DNA of 26,965 nt, from assembly GCA_045580005.1 (NCBI GenBank), contig JAZNMZ010000081.1:1-26965 (forward strand). The letters are read 5' to 3'. Under the pieces are notes generated by a model, which worked only from the letters and a program-made list of their open reading frames with translations, ran no database searches and was not told the DNA's origin. The translations under genes were made by a program, and so were the position numbers. The DNA comes from UMGS1052 sp045580005. Lineage in GTDB: Bacteria > Bacillota > Clostridia > Oscillospirales > CAG-382. Each line of letters opens with the position of its first letter. Position 1 is the stretch's first letter. Positions 22,946 through 26,965 of the stretch are shown here, piece after piece.

Positions 22946-23926
22946 TTATATAAGAAAACCGTAACAACCAATCATTGATGTAATAATTGTAACTGCCGAA
23001 AAAACAGTCACGATTTTGATTTCACTCCAGCCGCACATCTCAAAATGATGGTGAATGGGGCTCATTTTGAACACGCGCTTCTTTGTAAGCTTATAGCTTA
23101 TAACCTGGATTACCACGGAGAACGCTTCAACATAATACATAACACCCACAAACAAGAGCACAAGCGGCATATCAAGCCAAAGGGCCGCCGCACTCACAAC
23201 GCCTCCGAGCATAAGTGAGCCTGTATCCCCCATAAACACTCTTGCGGAATAAAAATTATAAACAAGGAATCCCAAAAGACCTCCTGCAACCGCGCTGAGA
23301 AGAATAAGAGCCGCATAGTTTTCGGTCTTATAGCAGGTTGCAGCCAGAAAAACTGTCACAACAAGCGTAACGCTCGATGCAAGTCCGTCGATACCGTCTG
23401 TAAGGTTTACACTGTTCACGGTAAACACAATACCTACAGTAAGCAGGATATAGTATATGCTTCCAAGTTCAAGTCTGAAATCAGTAAATGGCAGTGCAAG
23501 AGCAGTTTCAATCGCGCCTGCCCAGTTCATTGCCCACACATAAGCAATAGTGCTTGCGAACTGTAAAACAAGCTTCTGTGTAGCATTGAAGCCCTTATTC
23601 TGTTTTTTGAAGAATTTTACATAATCGTCAAAAAATCCGATAAGACCCGAGGCAAAGACAAACAAAAGATTGATAGTCAGAAGATTGCCCCCTCCGTAAA
23701 GAGAGCAGATGTAAATACCTGTGCAGAGCACAGCCACAAGTATACCCCCTGCAAAGAAAAGTCCTCCCATTGTAGGGGTTCCCTCTTTTGACTTATGCCA
23801 TCTGGGACCTATATCAAGAATTTTCTGTCCCATTTTTACGCTCTTTAACACAGGGATAAGGGTTTTGCCGAGCACGACAGTCACAACAAAGCTGATAACC
23901 GCCGAAATTATTGCTGTAGTCAACAT
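22946..23926 (-). CDS. mraY: Phospho-N-acetylmuramoyl-pentapeptide-transferase
   Basis: It makes lipid I by moving phospho-MurNAc-pentapeptide onto undecaprenyl phosphate. This 326-residue membrane protein has about ten helices. Diagnostic motifs are KEGTPTMGG in the first cytoplasmic loop, FFDDYVKFF with the catalytic-site aspartates, NSVNLTDGIDGLASS, MGDTGSLMLGG and the SPIHHHFEMCGWSE histidine loop near the end. The start uses a weak GGTGG site. The murE/murF and murD genes that commonly flank mraY are absent here: it sits directly between the PBP gene (44 nt) and ftsW (18 nt). Confidence 0.96.
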   Translation of the reverse strand: MLTTAIISAVISFVVTVVLGKTLIPVLKSVKMGQKILDIGPRWHKSKEGTPTMGGLFFAGGILVAVLCTGIYICSLYGGGNLLTINLLFVFASGLIGFFDDYVKFFKKQNKGFNATQKLVLQFASTIAYVWAMNWAGAIETALALPFTDFRLELGSIYYILLTVGIVFTVNSVNLTDGIDGLASSVTLVVTVFLAATCYKTENYAALILLSAVAGGLLGFLVYNFYSARVFMGDTGSLMLGGVVSAAALWLDMPLVLLFVGVMYYVEAFSVVIQVISYKLTKKRVFKMSPIHHHFEMCGWSEIKIVTVFSAVTIITSMIGCYGFLI

Positions 23927-23970
23927 ATTTACACCACCATATTTTGCCTTATTTATATATTATATCCTTT

Positions 23971-26205
23971 TTAATCTGTTCCGTCAAGGTGCTTGAAGGT
24001 AACAGTCACAACCGTTCCCGGCTGTACTACAGCACCCGCTTCAGGCGACTGTGACACGGCAATAGCGCCGCTTACGCCCTCTCGGTAGGTTCCCTCCATG
24101 CTGATATTAAGATTATGATTGATTATCGTCTTATTTGCTTCCGACGCAGAGTAGTTCAGAACATTCGGAACAGTCACATTCTGTGCAGGCTTTGAATCTC
24201 CAGTATAGAGTATAACGACGCCGTTACCCGAAATATATGTGCCGCTCTTTGGGAACTGTTCTGTTACAACCTCACCGTTTCCTATGACCTTTGCTCCAAG
24301 CTCTTTTTGTGCAAGTCTGTTTTTGGCTTCGGTAACAGTCATGCTTCTGTAATTCTCTACAGCCACCTCCATAGACTCTTTCTCAGATTCAGAAAGCTGA
24401 GGAGCTATGTTGAGATACGGAAGTACATCCGTGAGCACCTGAGAAACAACAGGGGCCGCAATAACTCCGCCATAATAGTCCCCTATCGGTTCGTCGATTG
24501 CAATAAGGACAGCCACCTGCGGATCGTCTGCAGGCGCAAAACCTACGCAGGAGCCGATAAGAAGATCCTTTTCGCCTGTTATCGGATTAAATTTATCTCG
24601 CTTCTGAGATGTACCTGTCTTTGCTGCAACGCTATAGCCTTTTACATAAGCATTCTTTGTAGAACCAACATCAATACCCGCAGCAAGATAGCGCATTATT
24701 GTGTCAGATGTTTCTTTTGAAATGATCTGTCTTACAACAGTCGGTTCGTATCTTTCCACAGTGTTTCCGTCGTCATCAACAAGTTCTCTTACAACATACG
24801 GTTCCATGAGGTTTCCACCGTTTGCAACGGCGCTCACCGCAGTGATAAGCTGAATAGGTGTGATTTTGAATGTCTGTCCGAACGAATACACCGCAAGCTC
24901 AACATCATTGAATCCTGAAAGATCGGTATGATAAATACTCGACGCTTCACCCGGCAGATCAATACCTGTTTTGTCCATACAGCCAAAATCTTCAAAATAC
25001 TTATAGAATGTTGTCTTTCCTATTCTTGCTGCGAGCTGCATGAATACCGGGTTGCAGGAATTCTGAAGTCCCTGCTCAAAGGTTTCTGTGCCGTGCCCCC
25101 CTGCCTTGTGGCAGTGGATAGAAGTGCCGGCAACATTCAAAACTCCCGTACAGTGGAATGAGTCGTGCGCGCCAACCTTGTTTTCCTCAAGCGCAATGGC
25201 TGAAGTTACCAGTTTAAAAGTCGAACCGGGCTCATAAAGCTCTGTTACCGCTTTATTCTTCCACAGTTCTTCTATCAGTGATTTAAAATAAGCCGTCTTT
25301 TCCTCATCGGTGCCCTCAAAGCTATCGTACTTTAATTGTGAGGCGGCATCAAGAGTGTTGGGACTATTTGGATCATAATCGGGTTTTGTAGACATTGCAA
25401 GAATTTCGCCGGTGTTGACATCCATCACAATACCGAGAACACGGTTTCTTGCCTTTGTATCAACAAGAGCAGACTCGAGCGCCTTTTCAAGAAAATTCTG
25501 TATAGACCAGTCTATGGTGAGAACGACATTTGTACCGTTCTGAGCGCTGATATAACTCTCAAAATCAAAAGGCATATCCTGTCCAACACCGTTCTGAGCG
25601 GTAATAACCTTGCCCGGGACGCCCTTGAGATAGTTTTCGTACATAGCTTCTATGCCGTATACACCTGCGTTTTCGGAGTTTGTGAAGCCAAGAACATGGC
25701 TTGCGAGATTGCCGTTGGGATAGTATCTTTTTGTTTCGTTTTCAAAGTGTATTCCGTCATCTATCTTGTTTTCGATCATCCACGCGCGGATTTTATCAGT
25801 AACCTCACGCTCGACCTTACGCTTTACTATCTGGTACTGACTCTTTTTGTTTGACATTCTTGTAAGAATAGTTTCTTTGTCAACCTCAAGAATTTCGGAA
25901 AGATAGTCGGCTATCATCTGCTCCTGTTCTTCCTCTATGTGCAGAGGTGACAAAAAAACATTTTCCACATCAGCGCTCACGGCAAGCTCGGTCATATTCC
26001 TGTCATATATTGTGCCTCGCTTGGGACTGATAAGGTTTTCTGTCGTATATTGCTGAAAAGCGCCCTCTCTGTACTGCTCAGCCTTTATAAACTGGGCATT
26101 GACAAGATTGAAAATAAGCCAGACAAGCCCCGCCATAAAGAGGACAGCTATAACAGCTATTCTTACAAGCAACGGCTTTTTTAACAATTCTTTTATACTC
26201 TTCAT
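23971..26205 (-). CDS. ftsI: Class B penicillin-binding protein (FtsI/SpoVD type) with two PASTA domains
   Basis: This septal transpeptidase crosslinks new glycan strands made by FtsW. The 744-residue product has one N-terminal membrane helix (about 13-35), a dimerisation domain that begins ENLISPKRGTIYDRN, then the transpeptidase domain. Its active-site Ser328 lies in EPGSTFK (SxxK), SCN at 383-385 fits the SxN motif, and KTG is at 529-531. About 125 C-terminal residues resemble two PASTA repeats, roughly 622-676 and 677-742, the second containing VPNVLNYSASEA. B. subtilis SpoVD has one PASTA and PBP2B two, so neither name is decisive; position after ftsL in the cluster supports the division role. 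No strong ribosome site is seen before the ATG. Translation may depend on the upstream message. Confidence 0.93.
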   Translation of the reverse strand: MKSIKELLKKPLLVRIAVIAVLFMAGLVWLIFNLVNAQFIKAEQYREGAFQQYTTENLISPKRGTIYDRNMTELAVSADVENVFLSPLHIEEEQEQMIADYLSEILEVDKETILTRMSNKKSQYQIVKRKVEREVTDKIRAWMIENKIDDGIHFENETKRYYPNGNLASHVLGFTNSENAGVYGIEAMYENYLKGVPGKVITAQNGVGQDMPFDFESYISAQNGTNVVLTIDWSIQNFLEKALESALVDTKARNRVLGIVMDVNTGEILAMSTKPDYDPNSPNTLDAASQLKYDSFEGTDEEKTAYFKSLIEELWKNKAVTELYEPGSTFKLVTSAIALEENKVGAHDSFHCTGVLNVAGTSIHCHKAGGHGTETFEQGLQNSCNPVFMQLAARIGKTTFYKYFEDFGCMDKTGIDLPGEASSIYHTDLSGFNDVELAVYSFGQTFKITPIQLITAVSAVANGGNLMEPYVVRELVDDDGNTVERYEPTVVRQIISKETSDTIMRYLAAGIDVGSTKNAYVKGYSVAAKTGTSQKRDKFNPITGEKDLLIGSCVGFAPADDPQVAVLIAIDEPIGDYYGGVIAAPVVSQVLTDVLPYLNIAPQLSESEKESMEVAVENYRSMTVTEAKNRLAQKELGAKVIGNGEVVTEQFPKSGTYISGNGVVILYTGDSKPAQNVTVPNVLNYSASEANKTIINHNLNISMEGTYREGVSGAIAVSQSPEAGAVVQPGTVVTVTFKHLDGTD

Positions 26206-26253
26206 AACCAGCTTTTCTGTCTTGCAGACACCTTTCTTTGTATTTTTATAAAG

Positions 26254-26281
26254 AAAAAGAGAGGCGATTGCATCTCTTTTT
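26254..26281 (-). terminator. Terminator-like hairpin between ftsL and the PBP gene
   Basis: AAAAAGAGA (26254-26262) pairs with TCTCTTTTT (26273-26281), with a short inner GC stem. On the minus strand the descending arm ends in TTTTT. It is AT-rich, so termination would be partial. It lies in the 96-nt gap after ftsL, which otherwise holds nothing recognisable. Confidence 0.45.
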
Positions 26282-26301
26282 ACTCTTTTTACTTTTTTAT
26301 C

Positions 26302-26928
26302 TCAGTTAAGTACTTCTCTGAAAAGTTCAGCAACGCCTGACATAACTGTGCTTACAGCATATTCAGTCTCAGGCTCAGTTACCTTTTCTATCTTATAATC
26401 GTTTGTCATGTTTATATACATAACAGGAAGTTTTTCTGTCTTTACCATGCCGGACTCTTTTGCATAGCTTTCAATCTCGGAAAGGTCTATTTTTTTATCA
26501 AGCTGTATCACAAGCTCTGCTCTTTGCGCCTTATACTCAGTAATCTGAGCCTCAAGCGAGGTGATTTCGTTATTGTACTTTGTTATCTGAGCGCAATTGA
26601 GTAAAAAAAACACTGCGATAAGTGTGATAACCGCTGCCATCGAAATAAGGGCTACAGGAAATGTCGATGAGCCCGACACCTTGTAGTCATGGAAGTCATT
26701 TTCAACCTTTTTGGGTCCCTTTGACAATGTCTGCTCAATTATTATTTTGTTTTTTCTTGCCTTGTTATAATTTTTTGTTGCTTTTCTGTTGTTTTTCGCC
26801 TCAACAGCTTTGCGGAGTTTTTCGATATTTCTGCCGAGATTGCTGCCTGATGCATAATCTACATTCATATTATATTGTCTGTTTGCTGACTTTAGAATAT
26901 TTCTGTTATCTCCTGCAAAAGATGTCAT
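26302..26928 (-). CDS. ftsL: FtsL-like septum formation protein
   Basis: A small bitopic protein of the FtsL/DivIC type, which activates the FtsW-PBP pair with FtsQ. In the 208 residues, about 88 form a basic cytoplasmic N-terminus (unusually long for FtsL), residues about 89-111 form the membrane helix, and 113-145 are predicted coiled coil (ITSLEAQITEYKAQRAELVIQL). The phrase DLSEIESYAKESGMVKTEKLPVMYINM matches the short domain after the coiled coil in FtsL proteins. AGGAG lies 8 nt before the ATG. Its position directly 5' of the PBP gene is the standard ftsL slot. rsmH (mraW) would be expected just beyond the window edge; the last 37 bases show only a possible upstream gene tail. Sequence identity in this family is low, so context carries much of the call. 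Confidence 0.82.
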   Translation of the reverse strand: MTSFAGDNRNILKSANRQYNMNVDYASGSNLGRNIEKLRKAVEAKNNRKATKNYNKARKNKIIIEQTLSKGPKKVENDFHDYKVSGSSTFPVALISMAAVITLIAVFFLLNCAQITKYNNEITSLEAQITEYKAQRAELVIQLDKKIDLSEIESYAKESGMVKTEKLPVMYINMTNDYKIEKVTEPETEYAVSTVMSGVAELFREVLN

Positions 26929-26965
26929 GTTGAACTCTCCTGTATTTATATTTTTTCAAGTATTC

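Noticed and set aside
22328..22978. A 216-codon + strand open frame
   Set aside because: It is antisense to ftsW; the translation is Cys/Arg/Lys-rich with no domain and no ribosome site.

Overview
The window looks like ordinary chromosome of a Gram-positive, low-to-mid-GC anaerobe of the class Clostridia, probably Oscillospiraceae/Ruminococcaceae-like. This rests on strong AGGAGG-type ribosome binding sites, TTGACA-17-TATAAT promoters, a Firmicutes-style division cluster with a PASTA-bearing penicillin-binding protein, and the protein styles. I saw no rRNA, tRNA, CRISPR array, insertion sequence or phage gene, and no gap between genes exceeds 300 bp. The taxonomic call is inference, not a database match.

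Left part, mostly + strand (1-9359). A three-gene ABC importer operon comes first: lipoprotein binding protein, permease and ATPase. It has a strong promoter, a hairpin between genes 1 and 2, and a terminator at the end. Next is a secreted multidomain GH26-like glycoside hydrolase on its own consensus promoter, then a small Dabb-domain gene on the minus strand. A GNAT acetyltransferase follows, leading into a tandem pair of aminoacyl-tRNA synthetases, gltX then glnS.

Middle, all minus strand (9397-17995). A LOG-type nucleotide phosphoribohydrolase and a secreted CAP-domain protein each have their own promoter. Then comes a copper P-type ATPase (copA) with heavy-metal-binding domains at both ends. 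Upstream of it lies a compact run, radC-proB-proA-proC-HAD phosphatase, with overlapping or near-touching genes. proBAC makes proline from glutamate.

Right part, all minus strand (18123-26928). This is a reduced division and cell-wall (dcw) cluster read as ftsL, PBP (ftsI/spoVD), mraY, ftsW, murG, ftsQ, ftsZ. It covers the lipid I/II steps (MraY, MurG), septal polymerisation and crosslinking (FtsW and its PBP), the divisome scaffold (FtsL, FtsQ) and the Z-ring (FtsZ). The Mur ligases (murC-F), murB and ftsA that often sit in this cluster are absent here.

Nothing in the window is clearly a novel system. The observations most worth a second look are: an in-frame start with a textbook Shine-Dalgarno inside copA that would release a free CopZ-like copper chaperone; an approximately 80-residue, two-helix insertion in FtsW; an N-terminal extension on GluRS; the unusual domain string of the GH26-like protein; and several hairpins placed inside operons.
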